Below are positions 39,849-48,409 of a DNA stretch of 50,790 nucleotides, one piece after another. The position numbers and the translations under genes were made by a program. The notes beneath the pieces were generated by a model, which saw nothing but the letters and a program-made list of their open reading frames with translations, was not told the DNA's origin and did no database searches. Location of the stretch: NCBI GenBank assembly GCA_021777055.1, contig JAIQZO010000041.1:1-50790 (forward strand), given 5' to 3'. The stretch's first letter is position 1; every line of letters begins with the position of its first letter. The DNA comes from Candidatus Anammoxibacter sp. (lineage in GTDB: Bacteria; Planctomycetota; Brocadiia; Brocadiales; Anammoxibacteraceae).

Positions 39849-41942
39849 ATGCACGTTAAAGAAAAAAGACAACGTTGCTTTTACCTCGTCGGTTTGTCAT
39901 GTGCTGCGGTAATTATTACCTTTTATTTCTCTGCCAGCTATTTCCGGATTGATTTGCTGGAACGATTAGAGTTAAAGACTCTGGATTATCGATTTCTTTT
40001 AAGAGGTATGGAAGAACCTGATAGCCGTATTGTTATTATAGGGATAGATAAGAAATCCTTGGATAGGATAGAAGATCCAATGGTATTCTGGCGGCCTCAT
40101 TTTGCAAAAATTATTGAAAAGATATCAGATGCGGGGGCAAAGACGATAGGATTGGACTTTGTACTCTCCTCTCCCTTGTCCAAAAAAATTGAAGCTGAAG
40201 GGCATGATAGAATCTTGGCCCTTGCACTGCTAAATGCAGATAATGTTATCCTTGCGAAGACATTTATACATGAGAAGGTGGAAGATCTCTACGTGGTAAA
40301 AGAACCTGTTCCGATTCTATCTGGTGTGAATCCTTATAACATTGGTTTTGTAAACTTAACAAATGATTCTGACAATACGGTTAGGAGGCAGACACAACTA
40401 TTGATGGATAGTAAAGGAGAAGGTCACCTCTCGTTTGGTTTAGCTGTTTTTGCAAGGTTTATAGATAAAATAGAACCAAAAGAAATTTATGTTGAAAAAA
40501 AGATGATTAAATTAGGGGCACGGGTTATTCCTCTTAATAGATATGGTGATATGATGATTAATTTTGCAGGTCCTAGCGGGACGTATCACCAGCTCCCATT
40601 TTATGAGATATGGAAAATGGCTTATGAAGGTCACCATGATTATTTTAGAAATAACTTTGCTAATAAAATTGTGTTGATAGGTACAACAAACTTCTTGCAC
40701 CAGGATTTTAAACCTACGCCGTTTTTCAATTCTAAACATTATGATCTGATAAGGTCTACCTATGGAGTTGAAATATGGGCAAATGTTATAGATACAATGC
40801 TGCAGGAAAAGTATATTACACGGGCTCCTGCATGGTGTATTGTGATGATAATTCTGATAATTGGATTGTCCGTATGTTATGTCTCTTTACGGAGATCATT
40901 AATTGAAAGTCTAATTTATACATTTCTCATTAGTTTTGTCTATTTGACGGTGTGCCTTGTTTTATTTATTACTAATAGATTATGGATTGATATTGTTTCT
41001 CCGTCAGTTACTATACCTTTAACATTTGCGGCTGTATTTGTGTGTAAATATACAGATGAAAATAGATGGAGTAAAATAATAAAAAGGGTGTTTGAGCATT
41101 ATCTACATCCGGCAATAGTCAGTGAACTGTTAAAAAATCCGGAAAATGTCAAATTAGGAGGTTCAAATAAATATGTAACAATTTTCTTTTCTGATATTGT
41201 AGGGTTTGCATCAATAGTGGAGCATCTTGCCCCTGAACAGTTAATAGAATTCATAAATAGTTATTTTACTGAGATGTCAGATGTAATAATAGAATATAAA
41301 GGAACTATAGATCAGTATGCAGGGGATGCAATTATGTCATTTTTTGGAGCTCCGTTGGATAATGAAAACCATGCAGTCCTTTCTTGCCTGGCGGCGTTAG
41401 AGAGCCAGAAGAGACTAAACGTCCTACGGAAAAGGTTTTCTGAAAGTAATCTGCCAGATATAAACATGCGTATTGGTATTAACACTGGAAACGTTGTTGT
41501 TGGTAATGTTGGAGGCAGGAATAGATACCACTATACCGTACTTGGTAATGATGTTAATGTCGCTGCACGACTTGAGGGTGCTAATAAAATCTATGGAACA
41601 AATATTATGATCAGTGAGGAGACATACAATCTTGTGAAACACACAGTTGCTGCCCGTGAGTTGGATATTATTCGTGTTAAAGGTATCGCTACCCCTGTAA
41701 ATGTGTATGAATTGTTGTCATTGAAGGAAGAATTAAGTGAAAAGAGTAAAAGGGTGCTAGAACTATTTACAGTAGGATTAGAATCATATAAAGGAAGAAG
41801 ATGGGAAGAGGCTGAGAGAAGTTTTGCGCTTGCGATTGAAATTGATCCTTATGATGGACCCACTAGGTTGTACCTTAATAGATGTGCTGCTTTTATGAAA
41901 TCGCCACCTCCGCACGATTGGGATGGCGTTTCTGATGTGTAA
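39849..41942 (+). CDS. CHASE2-sensor class III adenylate/guanylate cyclase
   Basis: A 697-residue membrane cyclase. After an N-terminal helix (11-29) comes an extracytoplasmic CHASE2 domain (about 35-325; LDYRFLLRG, IVIIGIDKKSL, GAKTIGLDF, NKIVLIGTT). Three transmembrane helices follow (about 328-398), then the cyclase catalytic domain (440-620). Metal-binding D449 (FFSDIVGF) and D493 (YAGDAIM) are intact, as are N570 and R574 (NDVNVAARL). T563 (YTVLG) fits class IIIb. The purine-selecting Lys is replaced by Q489 (GTIDQYAGD), so the product nucleotide is uncertain. A TPR-like C-terminus follows (640-680). It lies 92 bp before a caspase-like gene and is likely co-regulated with it. Confidence 0.88.
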   Translation: MHVKEKRQRCFYLVGLSCAAVIITFYFSASYFRIDLLERLELKTLDYRFLLRGMEEPDSRIVIIGIDKKSLDRIEDPMVFWRPHFAKIIEKISDAGAKTIGLDFVLSSPLSKKIEAEGHDRILALALLNADNVILAKTFIHEKVEDLYVVKEPVPILSGVNPYNIGFVNLTNDSDNTVRRQTQLLMDSKGEGHLSFGLAVFARFIDKIEPKEIYVEKKMIKLGARVIPLNRYGDMMINFAGPSGTYHQLPFYEIWKMAYEGHHDYFRNNFANKIVLIGTTNFLHQDFKPTPFFNSKHYDLIRSTYGVEIWANVIDTMLQEKYITRAPAWCIVMIILIIGLSVCYVSLRRSLIESLIYTFLISFVYLTVCLVLFITNRLWIDIVSPSVTIPLTFAAVFVCKYTDENRWSKIIKRVFEHYLHPAIVSELLKNPENVKLGGSNKYVTIFFSDIVGFASIVEHLAPEQLIEFINSYFTEMSDVIIEYKGTIDQYAGDAIMSFFGAPLDNENHAVLSCLAALESQKRLNVLRKRFSESNLPDINMRIGINTGNVVVGNVGGRNRYHYTVLGNDVNVAARLEGANKIYGTNIMISEETYNLVKHTVAARELDIIRVKGIATPVNVYELLSLKEELSEKSKRVLELFTVGLESYKGRRWEEAERSFALAIEIDPYDGPTRLYLNRCAAFMKSPPPHDWDGVSDV

Positions 41943-42034
41943 AGTAGATTGGTGAGACCATTAATTGTAATTGCTTGAATGATATTAACATTTAAGTTGT
42001 ACTATTTTTACTGATTTTAGTTGCGATTTAAGCA

Positions 42035-44191
42035 ATGGGGAACCGTATGATGATAAAATTTAAAACCAAGGCGTTGTTCCTGTTAATCTCTGTCTTGATA
42101 GTGAATGTGATTATTGGGAATCTAGCAATTGGTAATGAAAGAGAAAAGAGAGCAGCACTAATAAAAGATATAAGGGGAAAGGTCTGGCGCGTAAGGCGCG
42201 GAATCAGAGAAAAAGTTAAAGCTGCAATCATGGTGGAATTAAATAGAGGTGACAGGCTTGAGATACCCAAAGGAAGTGGTGCAAAGGTGATCTTCTACCC
42301 AAACAAGAGAGAAGAAGTGTATGCGGAGGATAGTATAGTAGAGATTGGTAAAGAAGAAGGTACTGTTATTAAAGGCAGGAAAAAGAATTCTGAACTAATT
42401 AGAACTGGTATAATCTTACCTGCCTCAATAGACTCCACACCAGATGGGAACAATGAGTCTATTGGTGGTTTTTACATACGAGGTAAGCCAGTATTTCCCC
42501 CCACCGACTATTTTTCCAGTACTAGTGTAAAGAGATATGCCGTAGTTATAGGAGTATCAAGGTTTAAAGATCATTCAATTCCTCAATTAAGATATGCGGA
42601 TCGAGATGCCCAGGCCTTCTATGATTACCTTGTAAGTCCGTATGGTGGTAGTTTTAATCCTGAAAACATTTTATTGCTAAAAAATGAGGAAGCGACACTG
42701 GAGGCAGTCAAAAATGCGTTAACCGGTTTCCTTAAAAGGGCTGTAGATGATGACTTTATCGTTATATACATTGCCAGTCATGGGGAACCGGAACCTGATA
42801 GACCGGAAAATCTTTACCTTCTTACCCATGACACGATGATAAACAGGCTCTCTTCCACTGCCTATCCCATGGACTATATTAATTCAGATATGAAAAGATA
42901 TATATCTGCCAATAGGTTAATCTTTATTGCGGATGCTTGTCATGCTGGCAAAATAGCAGATATGGGGTTTATGGCAAGAGGGGGAGCAAACACAATTAAT
43001 AACGCATTAGCCGCCTTAGGTTCCACAAGGGAAGGATGGGCTATGATGACTGCAAGTAGGGCAGGTGAGATCTCGCAGGAATCAGAAAAATGGGGTGGCG
43101 GGCATGGTGCGTTTACATATTTCCTTCTTAATGGATTGTACGGTAAGGCTGATATTGCAGGGAATTATAATGGCGTAATAACTATTACAGAAGCATTTGA
43201 CTATGTTAGCAATATGGTTAAATATGAGACGGAGAATGCACAACACCCGGTATTAACCGGTAACTTTGATAATAACCTTCCTCTTGGGTTCATTCCACCG
43301 GAAAATATAGGGAAGAATAGTCGTTTATTAAAAGAAGCGAAACTTAAAGATCCGCATATATTAAATGGAACACTCCACATCACAACAAACTTAAAAGATG
43401 CAGATATTTTTGCTGGTAATAATATCATTGGAAAGACTTCTTCAAATGGATCATTTATAAATGAATTACCTGTGGGTAGCGTAAATGTGCGCATAAATAA
43501 AAAAGGAAAAGCGGACCATGAAGAATTGGTATACATTAATCCCAATGAAGTTACTCGTGTTAACTATATTAATGAAAGATCTGCCTCTGCAGTTGTGAAT
43601 GGCAACGACTTTGTGAAGAAAGAAAAAGAGTTGGAAGATAGCATAGATAAAATTATAAAGGAGTTGGAACATATAAGAGGTTCGCAGATAAATGCGTTTG
43701 GTATAAAAGGGCCTGAGATAGAAAATGCTTTAGATGAAAAATCTATAAACTTTAAACAAGCAGCTACGATTCCTGTTTCGATAAAGCAATTTAACACGAA
43801 TATGAAGACTATTTCGAGCCAGAATGAAATGGAAGTGATGAGAATGAGAGTGATTAGTGAGCTAGGAAAGTTTCCAGGTATTAGTGTTGTGGAGAGGGAA
43901 CTTGCAAATTTAAAAGCCGTACTAAGAGAGCAACGATTGAGTGGATCTATCCTTGCCGATAAAGAGTACCGCATAGAACTGGGTAAAATCATGGGTGCTG
44001 ATTTTATCTGTTTCAGTAGTATTATAAATGATTATAACTCAAATGATCTTGTGTTAAGGATGGAAGTTGTGGAGACTGCAACGACACTGATTGATGCATT
44101 TGAATACCGTTTTCAAGATGATAATATGTCACTTATAAATGCAAAAAATATAGCTTTGAAGTTAAAGGAAATAATACTAAAAAAGAGATAA
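42035..44191 (+). CDS. Exported FecR/caspase-like (C14)/PEGA/CsgG-like multidomain protein
   Basis: A 718-residue protein with an N-terminal signal/anchor (11-32). Residues about 42-115 resemble a FecR-type domain (IKDIRGKVWRVRRG, VELNRGDRLEIPKGSGAKV). A caspase-like domain follows (166-420), with catalytic H249 in YIASHGEP and C302 in FIADACHAG. Both residues are present, so activity is likely. Residues 445-512 look like a PEGA domain (GTLHITTNLKDADIFAGN). The C-terminal part (about 540-715) is CsgG/FlgT-like (FPGISVVERELANLKAVLRE, IMGADFICFSSI). It sits 16 bp before a second CsgG-like protein. Function unproven: an envelope protease or signalling hub is inferred. Confidence 0.82.
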   Translation: MGNRMMIKFKTKALFLLISVLIVNVIIGNLAIGNEREKRAALIKDIRGKVWRVRRGIREKVKAAIMVELNRGDRLEIPKGSGAKVIFYPNKREEVYAEDSIVEIGKEEGTVIKGRKKNSELIRTGIILPASIDSTPDGNNESIGGFYIRGKPVFPPTDYFSSTSVKRYAVVIGVSRFKDHSIPQLRYADRDAQAFYDYLVSPYGGSFNPENILLLKNEEATLEAVKNALTGFLKRAVDDDFIVIYIASHGEPEPDRPENLYLLTHDTMINRLSSTAYPMDYINSDMKRYISANRLIFIADACHAGKIADMGFMARGGANTINNALAALGSTREGWAMMTASRAGEISQESEKWGGGHGAFTYFLLNGLYGKADIAGNYNGVITITEAFDYVSNMVKYETENAQHPVLTGNFDNNLPLGFIPPENIGKNSRLLKEAKLKDPHILNGTLHITTNLKDADIFAGNNIIGKTSSNGSFINELPVGSVNVRINKKGKADHEELVYINPNEVTRVNYINERSASAVVNGNDFVKKEKELEDSIDKIIKELEHIRGSQINAFGIKGPEIENALDEKSINFKQAATIPVSIKQFNTNMKTISSQNEMEVMRMRVISELGKFPGISVVERELANLKAVLREQRLSGSILADKEYRIELGKIMGADFICFSSIINDYNSNDLVLRMEVVETATTLIDAFEYRFQDDNMSLINAKNIALKLKEIILKKR

Positions 44192-44207
44192 AAATGGAGA
44201 GTATTGT

Positions 44208-46361
44208 ATGTCCTTGCTGGTACGGATAAGACTACTATTTATAAAGATTATATTTCTAGTCTTACTTATATCATATTTGAATATTAATGATATTGGTGCA
44301 GATGATTGGCGTGAACACTATGAACCAGGGCATACAAAAGAAGAAATACTTAAGGAGTTTAATTTGCATAGGGGCAAGTGGTGGAATTATTATGCGCGTG
44401 GACGACGATTTGAAGAAGCTGGTTTATGGAATGAAGCGATAAATGACTTTCATACTGCTTTAAAAGTAAGGTCTCTGGACCAAAAGAGAGCTCGTAGTTA
44501 TGGTATGCACTTCTGGGATTATTATCCTCACCGTGAATTGGGTATTTGTTATTATAATCTCGGCAGATATTCTGACGCAGTGAAGGAGCTTGAAGAGTCA
44601 CTTACTTCAGTCGATACATCAAAAGCAAAATTTTATTTGAATAAGGCGCGGTTTGCAATTTTGGCCTTGAACGATTCTGATAAGAATCCTCCGGCCATCA
44701 TTGTAAATTCATACAAAACTGGTGATTATGTTAACATAAATAGATTGAATTTTGAAGGAACTGTTCAAGATGACTATTTTACTGGTGATATTTGGATCAA
44801 TGATGAAAAACAGTTTGTGGAATTGGCAGCCAAAGAGGTTCGCTTTAAGAAAGAGATTTATCTTAAACCGGGTGAGAATTCTATCATTATAAAAGCGTCT
44901 GACCTTGTTGGAAATTTAAGAATCAATAGGATGAAATTGACGTTTGATGCACAAGCACCAGTTATATTATTGTACGACATTGCTGAAAATAGATCTTCTG
45001 GTAGAGAGATGGTAATCGTTTCCGGGGCGCTGACGGATAATTATGGGATAAACCGCTTCTGGATCAATGACAAAGAAATAGCGGTGAGAAAGGGACGTAA
45101 GATCGATTTTAGAGAACGGGTTGATATATCTCTAACCGATACAGTGGTTTTAAAAGCGGAAGATATTGCCGGTAATGTTGTAAATGGTAAGTTTTCTCTG
45201 GAAAAGAAGAGAAGTCTGATCAATAAAAAATCCCATGATGTTTTAATGGCTACTTCTTTAAATAATTTATTCCCACAATATGCCGGAACAAAGTTGCAAA
45301 AATATCCGGAGATAGCTTTAACAGATAATAGATTAACCACGATATTAGCTGGAAAATATTTGTCTGCGGTTAAAGATGTAGACGTTACCGCCTCTAATCG
45401 TAATAAGAGAAATATGGATAAAGGTCCGCAAATTGTTACAGACCTTAAATCCATGACGGTATATGAGGACCGGTATATTGTTAGTATTGAAGCACATGAT
45501 GAGACAGGCCTGAAGAAACTTAAAATTAATGATACGGTTATTCAATGCGAATCAGCAAAAGATATATACTTGGATCATGTAGTCTTTCTTAATGAGGGTA
45601 ACAACTACATTAATATAAGTGTTGAAAATACTCTAGGTATAAAAGAGGATGAAGCTACAGTTATAGTTAAAAAGAAGACATACGAATTCCTGCAAACCAA
45701 TTCCCGATACTCAGTAGCAATGATGCCATTTGGGGCTATTGGTACGATAAGTGACAAATCGAACTTTATTTACCCGTTTCTTCTTAAAAGTTTCTTTAAA
45801 GAGCCAATGCGTTTTAATTTTGTAGAACGGGATAAAGAACGATTAGTGGAGCTCTTAAAAGAACTCAAGATTAAAAATGAAGAATTTAAAGAGCTCGAAT
45901 CAGCTATTAAGGTTGGGCGGATAAGGGCTGCAGATGGCATGCTGTTTGGGACAATAGCAGAAGATGAGAAAAGTCTTAACATTACTATAAACCTTGTTGA
46001 TACTGAAACTACAAATATAATTTTAACAACGGATGTTTATACGGAGGATAAGAGTATAAAGAGTTTATTACTGTCAATGAGGGGGCTTGTATTCAAGGTA
46101 AAACAGAAATTCCCAATGCTGCATGGCAAAGTAATCAAGGTTTCCAAAAAAAGGTTTTTTGTTGACCTGGGCAAAGATGACGGCCTCTTAATGAACATGG
46201 AATTTCTTATGTATAGAGAATCGGCTGCAAACGGAATAGAGATAAAGGAACCAGTAGATGTTCTTGGGAAAGTGCATCAGATTGATAGACAATCTTGCAT
46301 GGTAAGAAGGGTAAAGGGAGAAGAAGAAGTAATGGTTAATGATTTGGTTATAACGAAGTAA
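44208..46361 (+). CDS. Exported TPR / Ig-like repeat / CsgG-like protein
   Basis: A 717-residue protein starting with a signal peptide (hydrophobic 9-25). GGAGA lies seven bases before the ATG. Residues about 55-155 hold TPR-like helices (WWNYYARGRRFEEAGLWNEA and YYNLGRYSDAVKELEESL). Residues 160-345 and 415-495 carry Ig/cadherin-like beta repeats (ENSIIIKASDLVGN and GNNYINISVENTLG). Residues about 500-630 resemble the CsgG nucleotide-free fold (YSVAMMPFG, FNFVERDKERLVELLKEL, ADGMLFGTIAED). The last 75 (HGKVIKVSKKRFFVDLGKDD) resemble the FlgT C-terminal domain. Likely a periplasmic or envelope assembly protein working with the preceding caspase/CsgG-like protein. Confidence 0.72.
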   Translation: MSLLVRIRLLFIKIIFLVLLISYLNINDIGADDWREHYEPGHTKEEILKEFNLHRGKWWNYYARGRRFEEAGLWNEAINDFHTALKVRSLDQKRARSYGMHFWDYYPHRELGICYYNLGRYSDAVKELEESLTSVDTSKAKFYLNKARFAILALNDSDKNPPAIIVNSYKTGDYVNINRLNFEGTVQDDYFTGDIWINDEKQFVELAAKEVRFKKEIYLKPGENSIIIKASDLVGNLRINRMKLTFDAQAPVILLYDIAENRSSGREMVIVSGALTDNYGINRFWINDKEIAVRKGRKIDFRERVDISLTDTVVLKAEDIAGNVVNGKFSLEKKRSLINKKSHDVLMATSLNNLFPQYAGTKLQKYPEIALTDNRLTTILAGKYLSAVKDVDVTASNRNKRNMDKGPQIVTDLKSMTVYEDRYIVSIEAHDETGLKKLKINDTVIQCESAKDIYLDHVVFLNEGNNYINISVENTLGIKEDEATVIVKKKTYEFLQTNSRYSVAMMPFGAIGTISDKSNFIYPFLLKSFFKEPMRFNFVERDKERLVELLKELKIKNEEFKELESAIKVGRIRAADGMLFGTIAEDEKSLNITINLVDTETTNIILTTDVYTEDKSIKSLLLSMRGLVFKVKQKFPMLHGKVIKVSKKRFFVDLGKDDGLLMNMEFLMYRESAANGIEIKEPVDVLGKVHQIDRQSCMVRRVKGEEEVMVNDLVITK

Positions 46362-46464
46362 TTAGTAAATGTTGAATCTCCGCACTATTGAATTACTGGA
46401 AACAAATATATTTAGTTACAAAGTTGTGAAAATGAATTGCTACCCTAAGCCAAAGGAGGGGTAA

Positions 46465-47991
46465 ATGACATATCTTACGCAGTCTTCTTTGAAAACGAGG
46501 AGTTCTGTATCTAGGGAATCAGTGGAAATTAGACTTACGGTATCAAAGGTGCATGCTTGTTTCTTAACTAAATATTTAGCCTGTATACTTTTTTGCCTTA
46601 TTTTAGTTTTATTAACAACTAAACCGGTCTCGGCACAAGATATTCCGATAAAATCAATACCATTGCCAATGGGCTCTGGTGCTAGAGCCCTAGGGCAAGG
46701 TGGTGCATTTATTGCAGTTGCAGATGATGCAACCGCTGCGTCCTGGAATCCTGCAGGTTTGATTCAACTGGAAAAATCTGAACTCTCAATTGTGGGATCA
46801 TATTTGATAACAGATCAGAACTTTAGTGTAAGGGGTGACACTCTAGATTTTCCTTTTAAGAACACTTCTAAGGATACTTTAGACAACGAAGACGTTGGAC
46901 GGTGGGATGTTAATTTCTTAAGTCTTGTATATCCATTTAATTTCCTTGGAAAAAACTTTGTTTCGGCTATTAATTATCATCAAACGATGGATTTTCATAC
47001 AGATATTAATTTTACAGATTTCGTTAATGATCGTAAAGTACCACGCCTTGTTTCACGACAAATAGATTTTAAGTCTAGTGGTGGAGTAGGTGCTTTATCT
47101 CCCAGTATTGGATTTCTTTTGCGCCCCAATCTGTCGTTTGGCTTAACGGTAAACGTTTTTGATGATGAGTTCTTTAATTCACACGCATGGACAGAAACAC
47201 TATTAGTGTCATCTGAGCTTTTAAGTTCTGGATTATTAGAACATCAAAACTTCAAGCGAAAAGTTTCTTCTCGTGATTACCATGGGGCCAATGTTAATCT
47301 TGGAATAATGTGGGACATCTGGGAGAAAGATAGTAAAAAATTTACTTTAGGCGCGGTTTTTCATTCGGCCTATACTGCCAGGTTTGATAGGGAAATGAAA
47401 GTTTGGAGCCGTGGTTCGTCTCGTCTAAAGGGTGTTGCTGATTTCTCTCCTGATGAAGAGAAATCCAGGATAAAAATAGACTGGCCCATGTTTGCTGGTT
47501 TAGGATTTGGTCTAAGGTTGTCAGATGCATTATCATTCTCTTTTGATATTGTCTGGGAAGACTGGAGTGAGTGGACGCAAAAGACAAAAGATGACAGAGG
47601 TATTGCACTTAAGGATACAAGGCCAATTGGAAACGGATCAAAACATGATAATATAGATGATACAATATCCGCTAGATTTGGCGCTGAATATTTGTCTTTT
47701 CGTGAAAATAGTATTCTTGCGTTTAGAGGAGGTTTGTTTTTTGAACAAAGACCATCTATTGGCGCATCCAGCTTTAACGTTAATGACAAACCTAAAAACC
47801 CTGATGGTGACCCCATAGATGTTTTAGGTTTTAGTCTCGGGATAGGAATTACTACAAAGAGATATAGCATTGATGCTGCCTATCAATTTCGCTATATTAG
47901 GGATATGGAAGGATCCAACATTGGTTTACCGGACAGTGAAATTGATGCAAACGAAAGTTTGTTTCTCACTTCACTGATAATATATTTATAG
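46465..47991 (+). CDS. FadL/OMPP1/TodX-type outer-membrane beta-barrel protein
   Basis: A 508-residue putative outer-membrane channel for hydrophobic molecules. After the signal sequence the mature N-terminus reads MGSGARALGQGGAFIAVADD, followed by ATAASWNPAGL, the FadL/OMPP1 hatch signature (NPAGL). The rest is alternating beta-strand sequence ending in SLFLTSLIIYL, a plausible barrel closing strand. The ribosome-binding site AAAGGAGGGG just before the ATG supports the upstream start, which gives an unusually long (about 35-residue) polar n-region before the hydrophobic core (40-55). It lies 103 bp after the CsgG-like gene, same strand. A transport substrate cannot be named. Confidence 0.8.
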   Translation: MTYLTQSSLKTRSSVSRESVEIRLTVSKVHACFLTKYLACILFCLILVLLTTKPVSAQDIPIKSIPLPMGSGARALGQGGAFIAVADDATAASWNPAGLIQLEKSELSIVGSYLITDQNFSVRGDTLDFPFKNTSKDTLDNEDVGRWDVNFLSLVYPFNFLGKNFVSAINYHQTMDFHTDINFTDFVNDRKVPRLVSRQIDFKSSGGVGALSPSIGFLLRPNLSFGLTVNVFDDEFFNSHAWTETLLVSSELLSSGLLEHQNFKRKVSSRDYHGANVNLGIMWDIWEKDSKKFTLGAVFHSAYTARFDREMKVWSRGSSRLKGVADFSPDEEKSRIKIDWPMFAGLGFGLRLSDALSFSFDIVWEDWSEWTQKTKDDRGIALKDTRPIGNGSKHDNIDDTISARFGAEYLSFRENSILAFRGGLFFEQRPSIGASSFNVNDKPKNPDGDPIDVLGFSLGIGITTKRYSIDAAYQFRYIRDMEGSNIGLPDSEIDANESLFLTSLIIYL

Positions 47992-48350
47992 TATTACTTT
48001 ATAAAAACTTCTTTTTAGAGAGACTTTGTAGCTTTTATGGAATACCGAATTCTGGAGTCGAAAGTGATAATAATAGAACACATGAAGTAGGAAGTGAATA
48101 CAAATTTACAATTAATACTCATTATAAAACAAGTGCAAATCTATACTTTATTTTGAATTCTGTTTCCTGGCTCATCTGTTTTGGTTTGTGGCTTCTCCAG
48201 ATTATGATATCTTTTTCCAATTGTGATTTAATAAAATGCAAAGATAACTGAAAGATGGATTGCTAAGTTTCGAATGTCAGATTACTTTTGAGTATATATG
48301 GCATTAATTTAAATTATACGTAAAGCTTACGCTGAGATAAAAGAATATTT

Positions 48351-48373
48351 GGAGCAGCCTTCAAGACTGCTCC
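48351..48373 (-). terminator. Probable terminator of the papain-like gene
   Basis: GGAGCAG (48351-48357) pairs with CTGCTCC (48367-48373) around a 9-nt loop. On the minus strand the stem is followed by a T-rich stretch. It lies about 37 bp after the stop codon. The remaining gap 47992-48350 shows only scattered GAATTCTG-type short repeats and no gene. Confidence 0.5.
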
Positions 48374-48409
48374 GGTTGCTACCTATAAGAATAAGATTAA
48401 TAATAATTT

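Noticed and set aside
39849..44191. Cyclase plus caspase as a CBASS-like antiphage system
   Set aside because: The cyclase is a class III CHASE2 enzyme and not a CD-NTase, and the caspase protein is exported and fused to CsgG-like parts, so a CBASS label is not supported.
47342..47870. Antisense frames opposite the FadL-type gene
   Set aside because: Low-complexity Ser/Pro-rich translations without ribosome-binding sites; the + strand gene explains the region.
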